A stretch of DNA of 64,000 nucleotides from Deroplatys truncata. Taxonomy: Eukaryota > Arthropoda > Insecta > Mantodea > Mantidae. Below are positions 31,746-42,733 of the stretch, in pieces; position 1 is the first letter of the stretch, and each line of letters starts with the position of its first letter. Made by a program: the position numbers and the translations under genes. The notes below the pieces were generated by a model. The model worked only from the letters and a program-made list of their open reading frames with translations, did no database searches and had not been told where the DNA came from. Location of the stretch: contig CM060977.1 in assembly GCA_030765065.1 (NCBI GenBank), positions 126,856,295 to 126,920,294 on the forward strand, in the 5' to 3' direction.

Positions 31746-31912
31746 GCTGATCTGCTCGCAGCGGTTGCGCAATACACATTATTTTCCTTGCATTTATAGA
31801 AAACCAATAGGAAACAAGTCAAAATTAAAGCAATGTATTTTTAAAAATCCAAACATCCAGTTTTATCTGAATGCTGTAACTTTCTACCGTATACTAGAAG
31901 ATAAAAACTGTT

Positions 31913-32257
31913 CCGAAACGAACAGTCGGATAAACACCAAACTTAGTATATAGGTTCAGTATCTTTCAGAGGTGCGACACGAAGGTTTTCAAGAAAATTC
32001 CCCCACCCCAGATTACCCTTTACATGGAAAAGTTTTCGGAAATTTTAATTTTCTCAAAAATGGCTCTAACGATTTTGATTAAAATATCATATATTTAAGA
32101 TACTTTCATGACAAATAAGCTGTATATCCCAATTTCCTGGGAATGTCTTCAAAAGTATTCTTCATTTTGAACGACTTTTGCATAACTGGTAAACCATAAG
32201 AGATAGACAAAATTTTACTACACAAAAAATGTCGATCGTGTTAAAACACACATTTTT
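31913..32257 (+). repeat. Y1 repeat, left part of an interrupted copy
   Basis: Starts inside the element at GAAACGAACAGTCGGATAAA and stops at GTTAAAACACACATTTTT, where the next copy begins with ACTTTCTC. The matching right part resumes at 34,377 with TTTTATTGAGTGAACC, so three further units lie within it at its T tract. Confidence 0.85.
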
Positions 32258-32888
32258 ACTTTCTCTACTACGTATAGTAAGTAGGGGAAGTATTGTATTC
32301 CACCCAAAAATTACTAACCGAGATTTCACCGGAAATACATGCTTTGAGAACCTCTGAATCCAAAAAAAAGCATTTTTGGAAACATGTCCGTGTGTGTGTC
32401 TGTGTGTCTGTCTGTGTGTGTGTGTGTGTGTGAACAGCATAACTCAGAAACGAACAGTCAGATAAACACCAAACTTGGTATTTAGGTTCAGTATCTTCCA
32501 AAGATGCGACACGAAGGTTTTCAAGAAAATCCCCCACCCCAGGATACCCTTTACAGGGAGGATTTCTCGAAAATTTTAATTTTCTCAAAAACATTTTGAT
32601 TAAAATATCATATGTTTTAGATATTTTCATGAAAAATAAAATGTATATCTCGAATTTTCTGGGAATGTCTCCAAAAGTATTGTTCATTGTGAACGTCTTT
32701 TGCATAACTGGTAAACCATATGAGATAGACAAACTTTTACTACACAAAAAATGTGGATCGCGTTAAAATACACAATTTATGTCATATACATTTTTGTTGT
32801 TGAGTGAACCATTTTCGAGATATTGCTTGTTATTCTCGTAAATTTTTCAATACTTATTTTCTCAAATGAGAATTCCTTATTTAGTTTT
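32258..32888 (+). repeat. Y1 repeat, right side truncated
   Basis: Complete hairpin end with GT/CTGT microsatellite at 32,388-32,432; ends at ATTCCTTATTTAGTTTT, a T tract in the consensus, where the following unit starts. Its minus strand stays open for 159 codons, shared in both useful frames with other copies, so I do not treat it as coding. Confidence 0.88.
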
Positions 32889-33474
32889 ACTTTCTCTACT
32901 ACGTATAGTAAGTAGGGGAAGTATTGTATTCCACCCAAAAATTTGATACCGAGATTTCACCAGAAATACATGTTTTGAGACACCCTGAATCCAAAAAAGC
33001 ATTTTCGGAAACATGTCCGTGTGTGTGTGTCTGTGTGTGTGTGTCTGTGAACAGCATAACTCAGAAACGAACAGTCGGATAAACACCAAACTTGGTATTA
33101 GATTCAGTATCTTCCAGAGATGCGACACGAAGGTTTTAAATAATATCCCCCAACCCCAGATTACTCTTTACATGGGAGATTTTTCGAAAATTTTAATTTT
33201 CTCAAAAATGGCTCTAACGATTTTGATTAAAATATCATATGTTTAAGATATTTTTATGACAAATAAAATGTATATCTTGAATTTTCTGGGAATGTCTCCA
33301 AAAGTATTCTTTATTGTGAACAACTTTTGCATAACTGGTAAACCATAACAGATAGACAAAATTTTACTACACAAAAAATGTAGATCGCGTTAAAATACAC
33401 AATTTATGTCATATACATTCTTTTTTGTTGAGTAAACCATTTTCGAGATATTACTTGTTATTCCTTTAATGTTT
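32889..33474 (+). repeat. Y1 repeat, right side truncated
   Basis: Hairpin end intact, microsatellite at 33,016-33,050. It stops at TTATTCCTTTAATGTTT, again at a consensus T tract, and is followed directly by the next unit. Confidence 0.88.
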
Positions 33475-34376
33475 ACTTTCTGTACTACGTATGGTAAGTA
33501 GGGGAAGTATTGTATTCCACCCAAAATTTCGATACCGAGATTTCACCGGAAATACATGTTTTGAGACCCCCTGAATCCAAAAAAGCATTTTTGGAAACAT
33601 GTCCGTGTGTGTCTATTTTTGTGTGTGTGTGTCTGTGAACAGCATAACTCAGAAACGAACAGTCGGATAAACACCAAACTTGGTATTAGGTTCAGTATCT
33701 TCCAAGGATGCGACACGAAGGTTTTAAAGAATATCCCCCAACCCCAGATTACTCTTTACATGGGAGATTTTTGGAAAATTTTAATTTTCTCAAAAATGGC
33801 TCTAATGATTTTGATTAAAATATCATATGTTTAAGATATTTTTATGACAAATAAAATGTATATCTTGAATTTTCTGGGAATGTCTCCAAAAGTATTCTTT
33901 ATTGTGAACGACTTTTGCATAACTGGTAAACCATAAGAGATAAACAAAATTTTACTACACAAAAGATGTAGATCGCGTTAAAATACACAATTTATGTCAT
34001 ATACATTTTTTTTGTTGAGTGAACCATTTTCGAGATATTGCTTGTTATTCCCTTAAATTTTTCAATACTTATTTTCTCAAATGGGAATTCGTTATTCATT
34101 TTTTTGTTTTGGATATGCAAAGAGTTATAATCTGTGGCAAAGGGAATGGTGTTGCACCTAGCAACCAGCTATTAAGAGTTATGTATGTGTTTATAGGCTA
34201 CTGTATTTCTATATTGCCCTTGTAAATATATATTTCCCTTACATCTATAAGAATATTAGCAATAAGGTAGAGTCTGCAAATGTATATCTCGATTAACATG
34301 AAGTAGATGAGAATAAGCGTTTGTAAAAATAGTTCGTACAAGAGTAGAGAAAGTCATGTGAGTGTAACACATCAGA
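33475..34376 (+). repeat. Y1 repeat, full length
   Basis: Hairpin end ACTTTCTGTACTACGTATGG, microsatellite at about 33,603-33,638, and intact other end GTGTAACACATCAGA. Very similar to the preceding truncated unit (both read GGTTTTAAA.AATATCCCCCA and ACATGGGAGATTTTT), so these two are recent relatives or a local duplication. Confidence 0.92.
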
Positions 34377-34694
34377 TTTTTTATTGAGTGAACCATTTTC
34401 GAGATATTACTTGTTATTCCCTTAAATATTCCAATACTTATACTTTTTCTGGAATTCGTTATTAATTTTTTTTGTCCTGGTAATACAAAGAGAATGGAAT
34501 ACTCTACATAGCAACCAGCTCTTAAAATATTTGACTATCACTTAAAGCCTACCAATTCCCCTTGCATCTGCGAGAAAATTTGCAATAAGATTAACATCTC
34601 GATAGCTCGATTAACATGAAGTGGATGGAAAATAAGTGTCTGTAAAAATAGTTTGTACAAGAGTAGAGAAAGTCATGTGAGTGTAACACATCAG
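34377..34694 (+). repeat. Y1 repeat, right part of the copy begun at 31,913
   Basis: TTTTATTGAGTGAACCATTT through AGTAGAGAAAGTCATGTGAG to GTGTAACACATCAGAG. It starts at the same T tract where the left part at 32,257 ends, which supports nesting over an independent truncated copy. Confidence 0.8.
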
Positions 34695-35000
34695 AGTTTT
34701 TTTATTTAGAATTAATAATTTTATGAAATGCAACTTGGAAACTACATTTTATCTCATCGCTTCCAAGTTTTTAATTTGAAATTACTATATAAACATAAAG
34801 AAATTGTTGTACAGGCTTTCCTTAATTTTAATTAGTTAAGGAGAAAATATTGGTATATATTTTATTGCATTATTATTCAACTTCTCCAATATGAGTGGAA
34901 GTTAATTTCATTTAAACAAATTAATACGTTCAAACTAGTGCAAAGACATTTTAAATCTATAATTTCTTTGGTTCTCTTGAAAATTTTATTTACTAACTTA

Positions 35001-35013
35001 TAAACTATACCTG
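35001..35013 (+). repeat. target-site duplication of SINE S1, left
   Basis: ATAAACTATACCT, identical to 35,395-35,407. Confidence 0.92.
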
Positions 35014-35394
35014 TGGCGGCGCCGTGGCCGAGCGGTTAGACCGCTCGCCTCCCATCTAGGCGGCCCGGGTTCAATCCCAGGGACCTGCATGTGGGATTTG
35101 TGGTGGACGAAGCGGCGTCTGGGCGGGTTTTCTCCGGGTTCTCCGGTTTCCCCCGCCATTCATTCCACCAACTGCTCCATCATCACCTTTCCTTTCATCC
35201 ATTTCACCAACATTTCGTTTCATCTGCTTCCTTCATCCCATACCAGGCATCGGGCTGATCACCCATCCTGGATGCTCTGTCTGGTCCATGAGTGTCTGCT
35301 CCTCGACGGGCCTCTGACCCCAGGCACCCGCTTGTAAGTCCTGGGGGGTGTAAGTCCTACATAAGAGGAGGGTAAACAGATAATGAATGAATGA
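35014..35394 (+). mobile_element. tRNA-headed SINE, family S1, complete
   Basis: Head GCCGTGGCCGAGCGGTTAGA (box A) and CGGGTTCAATCCCAGG (box B) about 40 bases apart, then GGCGGGTTTTCTCCGGGTTC, a pyrimidine-rich body, CCTGGGGGGTGTAAGTCC and a tail of AATGA units. Flanked by a perfect 13-bp target duplication, typical of insertion by LINE machinery. The best-preserved and probably youngest SINE in the window. Open frames in it are not genes. Confidence 0.93.
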
Positions 35395-35407
35395 ATAAAC
35401 TATACCT
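35395..35407 (+). repeat. target-site duplication of SINE S1, right
   Basis: Second copy of ATAAACTATACCT directly after the AATGA tail. Confidence 0.92.
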
Positions 35408-36010
35408 CAAGGAGAATTTTGGATAGTGAAAAATGCCGAAAGAAAAAGGAAGTGGGAAAATAGAGTTTAAATGGGAAATTTCTCGTTTCTTCTTTATTTT
35501 TTCAAAACTGACTAAATATTTTGATTAAAATGACACATATTTTAAGATTTCTGCATGACAAATAAAATGTATATGTTAATATTTCTCAGAATAGGTTGTG
35601 AAATTTTGTATAATGAATAAAACATAAGAAATAGATAAAATCTTATTACACAAAAAATGTAGTTCTCATTAAATACAAATAATATGCATTTTTTGTAGCA
35701 TTAAACGTTTCCAATATTCTGTATTTTTCTTTTGAATTTTCAACTATTTGCACTTTTTCAAGTGGTAAACTCTTACTCGTTTTTTCCCATAGTCATGTAA
35801 TGGAATTTCAAAAGTCATTACACAGCTACGTTAAAAATCTGAGTATCGCTTTAGAATACTGTGGATAACCTACTCATAACTATAACGGAATCTATAAATG
35901 TGTAATGAAACTGTATATCTATTAACAAGAAGCAGGTAGAAATAAGATGTTGCAAGAATGGTTTGTACAACAGCGAGTAGAGAATGCCATGTGAATACAT
36001 ACATCTGAAT
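35408..36010 (+). repeat. Y3 repeat, hairpin side missing
   Basis: Diverged copy: GATTAAAATGACACATATTT, ATAAAACATAAGAAATAGAT, AGCGAGTAGAGAATGCCATG. The Y3 marker is ACAACAGCGAGTAGAG next to the end. The SINE S1 lies just to its left. Confidence 0.7.
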
Positions 36011-36013
36011 TTG

Positions 36014-36814
36014 TTACTCTAGAGAACTATGTATATTACGAAGGGGAAGTATTGTATTCCACTCAACAATTCTATGTTGAGATTTCAACGAAAATATATT
36101 TTGGGGTCCCCTGAAGCCAGAAGAAACACTTTTAGAAAAATGTCCGTGAAGAGCATAATTCATAAACAAAAGGTCGGATGAATACCAAACTTGGTATTTA
36201 GCTTCAGTACCTTCCAAAAATGCGACATAAAGGCTTTCAAGAAAATCCCCTCATTCTAAGATACCCTTTACATGGAACATTTTTTAAAATTCTTTATTTT
36301 CGGAAAGTGACTGAACATTTTGATTAAAATGCCATATATTAAAGGTATTTAGATACATGAAAAAAATATAAATTTTAAATAGCCTATGAAGTCATCTTCA
36401 TTCGGAAGGAATTTTTTATAAATGTGTATAACTGGTAAACATTAAAGATACACGAAAACATACTAACAAGAAATGCAGCTCCCTTTAAAAAAACATTTAT
36501 TTCAAATTACTTTTTTGTGTCATAAGCCATTTTTGAGATTACCGTTATTAATGGTTCGAGTTGCTCATTATTTGGTCATTGATTTAAATCAACATTCAGT
36601 TGTTTCTTATGACTGCATTGAAACAGCAGGATTTTATGGCCAGCATATAGCGTCCAGTTTTTAAACACTTGAACATCGCACGAAATATCTAATCTAGCTA
36701 TTTCTACAAAGGTTTATCTCGACAGTAATGAAAAATATGCGTTCGTAAGAATAGTTTGCAAACCCGCTAATAAACAATAGAGGGTAGAGAAGGTCATTTG
36801 AATGTAAACATTAT
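36014..36814 (+). repeat. Y2 repeat, full length
   Basis: Follows the Y3 copy head to tail with only a few bases between. AGGGGAAGTATTGTATTCCA, GTGAAGAGCATAATTC and CTAATAAACAATAGAGGGTA mark it. The GT microsatellite is lost. Confidence 0.85.
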
Positions 36815-37995
36815 AGGTTTTGGTATTATAAACCGCGGGTGCATAAGTATCTAAACCTTACATCATTAAGCAAGTGCGTTATTTTGTCTCTCGTTGTTTC
36901 GTAATAAAAGAAATTGTTGAGTTTGTAAAGAAAGTACTCCTAGGTGCTTTATCATTATTCCTGCAATGTTTCTTCCTTTATTGGTCCGAACAAATACCAA
37001 CCGGATGAAGCAATGTCGAGATCGTAACTTGCATCAGCAGTACCCTGCTTCAAAGGATCCGTCTCTCAAACGGCTACGAGGGGAAGCGAAGTAAACCTGC
37101 TTTTCTTCCTTCGCCTTGAACGAATTGGTAATTTCACTTTTTCAGTCCAAAGAGTTAAAGATAGGAAACCTGGAAAGCAACTTCCTTTGGATCTTAGAAA
37201 AGAGGACCTAGATTGATATAATTATCCTTGCGGATCGAGAATGAGCTTATTTTCAAAAGTAACCACATTCTTCACCAAGCAATAATTAGTCAACATCATC
37301 AATCTTTGTGGTTTAATTTTGTGTTATTACTGTGCTATTTGTTGCGGTCTGCTGCATTTCTAGATTTACGTTTTGAAACAATCTTGAGTTACATCAAATT
37401 TCATTGCTTGCTTTGTTATTTACTCGTTCTTATCGTGTACTATACACGATATTAGTGCACTTGGAGAAGAACGCCACTGTTTTTGTTGACAATGCCAGCA
37501 AGGGATCGAGGGAAGTGACGGACAAGGCGATAGAAGAATGTACACCTGCGCACTATAATACATTTGTAGACCTTAACCTTGCTTGTAAATGCAACTCGGA
37601 ACTGCGATATCCTCTTTGCCTCCGATGTCCCGCCCACTTGTTGCCTAACTGTTTAGTTCCCCTTCCCACCTAACGCACTCATATCTGGCGGACTAGTATA
37701 TGGACTATTCTGTATATTCAACTTAAATTCACTTTTAGGCAAAGGAATCCTTTAAGAATTCTCATTTTCTTCATTTAGGTTTTCCTTTGCAGTCTCGTTT
37801 AGACCTATGTAACCTGTAATTTCGAGCCGTGTAATATAATGCAGACATTATTGCGTTTAGCCTATAGCTTCGTCAAGTGATTCCGTGCCACGCCTGTAGT
37901 TGTTGGTGAAAGAAATAATTCTGGTGTGTTGTAATCATGTTGTTGGTAGGAGGAGAATACACCAGACTAAAGCGATACTAAGATAAAAAAAAATA
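36815..37995. other. no gene or repeat recognised
   Basis: About 1.2 kb without a known repeat. Open frames 37,228-37,455 (Leu-rich, hydrophobic) and 37,404-37,673 (89 codons) have no recognisable motif or splice context. Confidence 0.4.
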
Positions 37996-38852
37996 TCCGA
38001 TGTGATACATTCACGTGGCTTTCTCTACTCTCTATCTTTATTAGTGGATATACAAATTATTCTTACTCAAACTTATTTTTCTATCTACTACATTTTAATC
38101 CAAATAGCGAAATCCTTATTACTTTGCCGAAATAGCTACATTACACATTTCGTTATAGATAGAAAGAGAACAGCGACAGTCAAATGTTTAAGAACTGGAC
38201 GCTATATGCTGGCCTTAAATTCCATACTGTTTCCATGCAACCACGAGAAACAACTGAATATTGAAAGGACTTTCAGAAAATGACCAAGAAATGAATAATT
38301 CGAACCTTTAATAACGGATATCTCAAAACCGGCTTGCCATAAAAATTATTGGAAATAAATTGTGTTTTTTAAATAGATCTACATTTTTTGTGTAGTACGT
38401 TTTCGTCTGTCGCTTAAGGTTTACCGGTTATATAAGATTAAAAATCTATTCCAAATGAAGTGGACTTCACAGGCTATTCCCAGAAAATTCAAAATATGCA
38501 TTTCATTTTTCATGTAAAAGTCTTTGATATGTGGTATTTTAATCAAAATCGTTAAGAGTCGTTGTTTTTAGAAAATCAAAACTTTCAAAGAATGTTCCAT
38601 TTATAGGATAGTCTGGGGTGGAGGGATTTTCTTGAAAATCTTCGTGTGGTATTTTGGAAGATACTTACTCTAAATGCCAAGTTTGAACCGAATTTTGGTG
38701 TTTGAGTTATGCTGCTCATAGATAGACACACACACACACGAGCGCTTTTGATTCACAATGCCTTGAAACAAATATTTCCGATGAAATCTCGATATCGAAT
38801 TTTCGGGAGGAATACAACACTTCTCTTACTTACTATATGTAGTAGAGAAAGT
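37996..38852 (-). repeat. Y2 repeat, full length
   Basis: TCCGATGTGATACATTCACG to ATATGTAGTAGAGAAAGT. Close to the copies at 14,960 and 19,799. Confidence 0.9.
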
Positions 38853-38864
38853 AAAACATCAACA

Positions 38865-39490
38865 GATCGCTATATGATGGCTTTGAATCTCTACGCTCTT
38901 TTCATCACCGTGGGAAGAAAAGAATAGAGACGTACAACTTGACAAAAGTACAAGCACTTGAAAACTCAAACCAAAAGCGAAGAATATCTAGGAAGTTGTT
39001 AATAACACAACAAATTTGATGATGGAAATTCAATCCTTTAACGAGATCTACAATTTTCTGCGGTAACATTTTGTATCGCTCACGGTTTATCAATTATACA
39101 AAAGTCATTAAGAATTAAGAAGACCAAACAGGCTAATTCCAGAACACCTACACTTTATTTGACGCAAGTATCTTGAACATATGGTGTTTTAATCAAAATC
39201 ATTCAGAGCCAGTTTTGAGAAAATCAAAACTAATGAAGACTTTTCCATGTGAAAGGTAGTTTTAGGTGGAGGTTTTCTTGGAAATCTTCATTTTATATCC
39301 TTGGAAGACGCTGAACTGAAATATCAGGTTTAGTGTTTCACCTAATTTTCATTTTTGAGTTATACTCTTCACAGACACACACGGACCTTTTTATAATTTG
39401 TTTTATTCAGTGAGCCTCAAAGTTTGTATTGTGAAATATCGATATCGAATATTTTTGTGTGGAATCCACTGCTTCCACAGCCATCTATAT
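38865..39490 (-). repeat. Y3 repeat, partial
   Basis: Follows the Y2 copy in the same orientation. Recognisable from ATCGCTATATGATGGCTTTG, TCTTGAACATATGGTGTTTT, GAAGACGCTGAACTGAAAT and CGATATCGAATATTTTTGTG. Its CATCAGA-type end is missing. Confidence 0.7.
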
Positions 39491-39734
39491 GATTGACATT
39501 ACATGTTTCTACACGGATTCATATGTTCTACATAAGGTGAAGTATAGATAAAGAAAATAAATGGGTTTTCTTATTTTGTCGTGCACGAGATTGAAGCGAA
39601 TGGCGCCAAAATTAACCTAAATACTTATTTTCCAGGTACGAAAAATCTTAAAAATCCCAGGTAATTTGTCCACAGCCAGGAATCAAAAATGGTCCAGTTC
39701 CACCAGTAGTGCCAGATAGTATACTGAATGTTAA

Positions 39735-40485
39735 AAAAAAAGGATTCCATATTTTGAAAGGTGTCAGTATGGGCCAAAACAAGAGAAAATGTCCAGTAAA
39801 CATGGGCTCTAAAATGCATACCTTAAGAGCTATGAGTACTTGTTGATCTTCGTTACTGTGAAACATCTCTTCTGCTACAAGCTCTTTGCTATGACGTACG
39901 ACCTACAGCAGGCAGTAAACAAATGAGGATACATTACTCTGTTATTGTCCATAGACCATGCAGTAAACATCTGTTCGTGTTGTTACTGTAAACTGTATTC
40001 ACAGTTCTGGGTAAGCGCAATGCCTATCCTTATTGTGTTTTGATAAGTTTGTGGAATGCTTTTACATTATAGTTTTGTATTTAAATCTTTGGTGTATACA
40101 ACGTGCATTAATGATGTACAAACACTACGGGAAGGCCTCATCAATGTCTGCCAGAGCATCCGTGACCAACCTCATATCTTTCAGAGAGTGCGTGATTCCC
40201 TAAGACATCGGAAAGAAGCAAGCCTTACTATGATTGAACACCATATTAAGCACCTCCTTTAGCGATGGTTCACTAGTGCAGGTCGTATGTAATCGCAAGC
40301 AGATTACATTAGAAGCTATGCTGTTTCACAGTAACAGAGTAATGTGTCCTCATTTGTTTACTGCATTCTGTAGGTCATATGTAATAGCAAAGAGCTCGCA
40401 GTAGAAGAGATGTTTCACAGTAGGGAAATCAACAAGTGCTCATAGATCTTAAGGTATGCATTTTAGAGCGCATGTTTTTTACTTT
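39735..40485 (+). mobile_element. DDE element remnant, family N, copy 1
   Basis: Left end retains GATTCCATATTTTGAAAGGT and GTCCAGTAAACATGGGCTCT, matching the inverted end of copy 2 (43,212-43,894); on the right, the complementary TAAGGTATGCATTTTAGAGC block is followed by loss of the terminal repeat. Internal subterminal repeats (GAAACATCTCTTCTGCTACA / GCAGTAGAAGAGATGTTTCA) form a long imperfect inverted repeat. Confidence 0.7.
40100..40262 (+). pseudogene. transposase C-terminal tail, family N
   Basis: INDVQTLREGLINVCQSIRD, then VRDSLRHRKEASLTMIEHHI and HLL before the stop at 40,260-40,262. This is the pattern of the last 50 residues of Tc1/mariner-superfamily transposases that end in a 'GGHFEHLL'-like motif. 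Nothing of the catalytic core is present. Confidence 0.65.
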
Positions 40486-40794
40486 GCTCATGCAGACCCC
40501 GCAGTTGATGTTTCTCTACAGAAAACATAAAAGGTGTTGGTAATTTTAACAAAATATCTTGTTCTACCATTATTATTCGGAGTCATTTCACCATACGTGC
40601 CTACCATACTTGTTATTGTACATTCCCCACTCTCGCATTCTGGTGTCCTAGTGTTAACACATGATCAGTTGTGTGTACATTTATTTACTTGTTTTTATAA
40701 CTCTTCATAGAAGAATTCAGTATATTCGCGTCTTCTTTCTTCAGGTGCATATAATCCTAATTACACACAAATGTTACATCGAAGATGCTAATAA
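40486..40794. other. no gene or repeat recognised
   Basis: Short AT-rich spacer. Confidence 0.4.
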
Positions 40795-41335
40795 TTCAAC
40801 AATAATGGAACAAGTATCCCACTTCAATGACCTAGGATTTAATAATACTAGTTCTAAATTCGAAAAAGACATTCAGATGAAAGTTTTCAAATCACTTTTT
40901 GAACAATTAGAAGAACTTTAGAAAGAAACACTAAGAAAGGAAAGCAAATTAAACTCTTAAGATTATGGCTATGTCTACTGCATTATATGGCTCCGAAAAG
41001 TGTACAAGAATAAAGAGAGAGAGAGAGAGTCCATGTATATAGTCTGACAAAGTGCAATGTATGAGACATGTAAGAGGGTGCATTAAAACAGATAAAATAA
41101 GAAATGAAACAGTAAGATCACATTTGAATATTTTTTCAATTAACGACAAGCTTGATGAAAATTAAAAAAGAAGAGAAAAACTGAAAATATCACCTCGATA
41201 GATTGGCAGATGCTAGATTACCCAATGTACTTAATGAATTACCAACAAACAGGGAAGAAGTACTTTATGTAGACCTCGAAAGAGTTGGTTTGGTTATTGA
41301 GACCGGGACAGGTGATATCACCCAATCCTTGAATC
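40795..41335 (+). pseudogene. LINE 3' part, degraded
   Basis: Reads across several frames: VSHFNDLGFNNTSSKFEKDI, then ALYGSEKCTRIK at about 40,980, a GA microsatellite at 41,010-41,023, GCIKTDKIRNETVRSHLNIF at about 41,075-41,140, RLADARLPNVLNE near 41,200 and an RPGQVISPNP ending near 41,320. This is the usual C-terminal order of insect non-LTR elements (YLG, LLYGSE, DKIRNE, HL.RM, RPEQ). The reverse transcriptase itself is absent. Confidence 0.7.
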
Positions 41336-42079
41336 ATTACTTTCCAATAATCAGTGATATCTGCACGTCCGAATTCGTTCCCAAGGCCTTTGCTGGGATC
41401 TGTGGTTGACAAATACCCATCATTAAGGTTTCTTCAGGCTCCCTGGTTTCTCCCGTCCTTCCGCAGCAAGGCTCGTCATGCTTATCCTTATAAAAGTCAT
41501 TATAACTAATGTCACTCCGTCATTCTCTCAAAGTTTACGAGCATGAACTAATCTGGATAAATGTTTAAACCCAAAACGTACGGAGAAGTGTAGAGTGTAT
41601 AGAGTAAATTGAAAAAAAACCTCGTGTTTGATTTAATAAAGAGCCATTTGAATCGGAAGTCACAACCTTATTTTTTAGCCTACAATACCTGCCCTTTCTC
41701 AGTAATGTTATAATTCTTCTTAAAGTATATTCTAAGGTTATAAGATGAATTGCTCAGTCAGTATTTATGAGGTGCAGCCGAAAGAGAAAGTAACGCAAAA
41801 CGGTCGAAAATACGTATGCCATTCTCGACTATTCTTATGAACCTCTTAAAAACAAACGTGGCATTGGAAAACTAGTGCTCTCGGTCTGTTACAGACCAAA
41901 GCTGAATTTGTATATTCTCACTTGTTGCACCTTAAAGATGAGTATGGTTCTTTATTGAACTACTGCGGGTTAGGATACAGGCTTAGGACATTAAAGCTAT
42001 GTGTTAACTTTATAATTAATCTCACAGAATAAATATTATAACCTGTTAGTAATCTACGCTGACAACGCAATTTAAAAAA
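41336..42079. other. no gene or repeat recognised
   Basis: Nothing supported on either strand. Confidence 0.4.
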
Positions 42080-42733
42080 ATGATATGTTGCATTTACATG
42101 ACTTTCTCTACTCACTTTTCTAAAACTATTCATACAAAAAATTATTCCTCTGTCTACTTCACCTGTTCCAGCTTGGTGCGCGCCAGTGAGCAGCGATATA
42201 CTCCCGCCTAGCAGGAGTTTGCCTGCAGCATGCAATACAGCTCGGCACTGGGGCTAGTTGTCGATACCTCTGAATAAAGTGCTGTATGACGCTGTTCGTT
42301 CCATTTTCTTTTTGACATACAACACATTGCGGGAATCCTCCTTTTCGTTAAGCAAGAAACTGTTCTTCCCACGAAATAATCAACGGGTCTCCCCGGCTTG
42401 ACATAGTGACATATATTATGAGAAACGTAAGACCGGCAGGAAGTGCAAGCACTTATGCTATGACCTCCGCCCAGTGACGTATTGGCTATCACGCTCCCCC
42501 TCCAGCAGGGCTCCGAGCACTGTTGCTGCGTGCGCGCGAGTACTCGCACCTAGCCGAGCAAAGTTGGAATAGGCTGGTCTACGTCCTGTTGATTGAGATA
42601 AAATATTAACACATTGACAGATTTCGTTTTAGATACAAGTACACAGTAGCCTAAAGCGAAAATCAGATTTTTAAATACCGGATCGGTATGTGATGGCTTT
42701 GATTTTCCATGTTGCTTCCATGACCACGAGAAA
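42080..42733 (-). repeat. Y3 repeat fragment split by a hAT-like element
   Basis: CATCAGA-type end TGATATGTTGCATTTACATG to GTCTACTT at 42,159, interrupted by 417 bases, then resuming GTCTACGTCCTGTTGATTGA and GTATGTGATGGCTTTGATTT. It is cut off where the next Y2 copy starts (42,734). Confidence 0.75.
42160..42576. mobile_element. non-autonomous hAT-like element
   Basis: Ends CACCTGTTCCAGCTTGG and complement CAGCCTATTCCAACTTTG are imperfect inverted repeats, and the flanks GTCTACTT (42,152-42,159) and GTCTACGT (42,577-42,584) form an 8-bp target duplication with one mismatch, the hallmark of hAT transposons. It is GC-rich against an AT-rich background and carries no recognisable transposase. 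Confidence 0.75.

Noticed and set aside
32268-32747. Long minus-strand open frame (159 codons) in a Y1 copy, with similar frames in other copies (12.0, 60.6, 62.3 kb), as a possible gene of the Y family
   Set aside because: Two overlapping frames stay open in the same region across copies, the frame passes through the GT microsatellite, and frames shift between copies. This fits composition more than coding. A codon-position substitution test on the copy alignment would decide.
35014-35090. tRNA-like sequence with box A and box B as a functional tRNA gene
   Set aside because: No paired acceptor stem or clear anticodon arm is seen, the sequence continues into a repeated SINE body, and 13-bp target duplications flank the whole unit.
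37228-37673. Two overlapping hydrophobic or mixed open frames as small proteins
   Set aside because: No motif, no start context and no splice signal; lengths are within chance for this composition.
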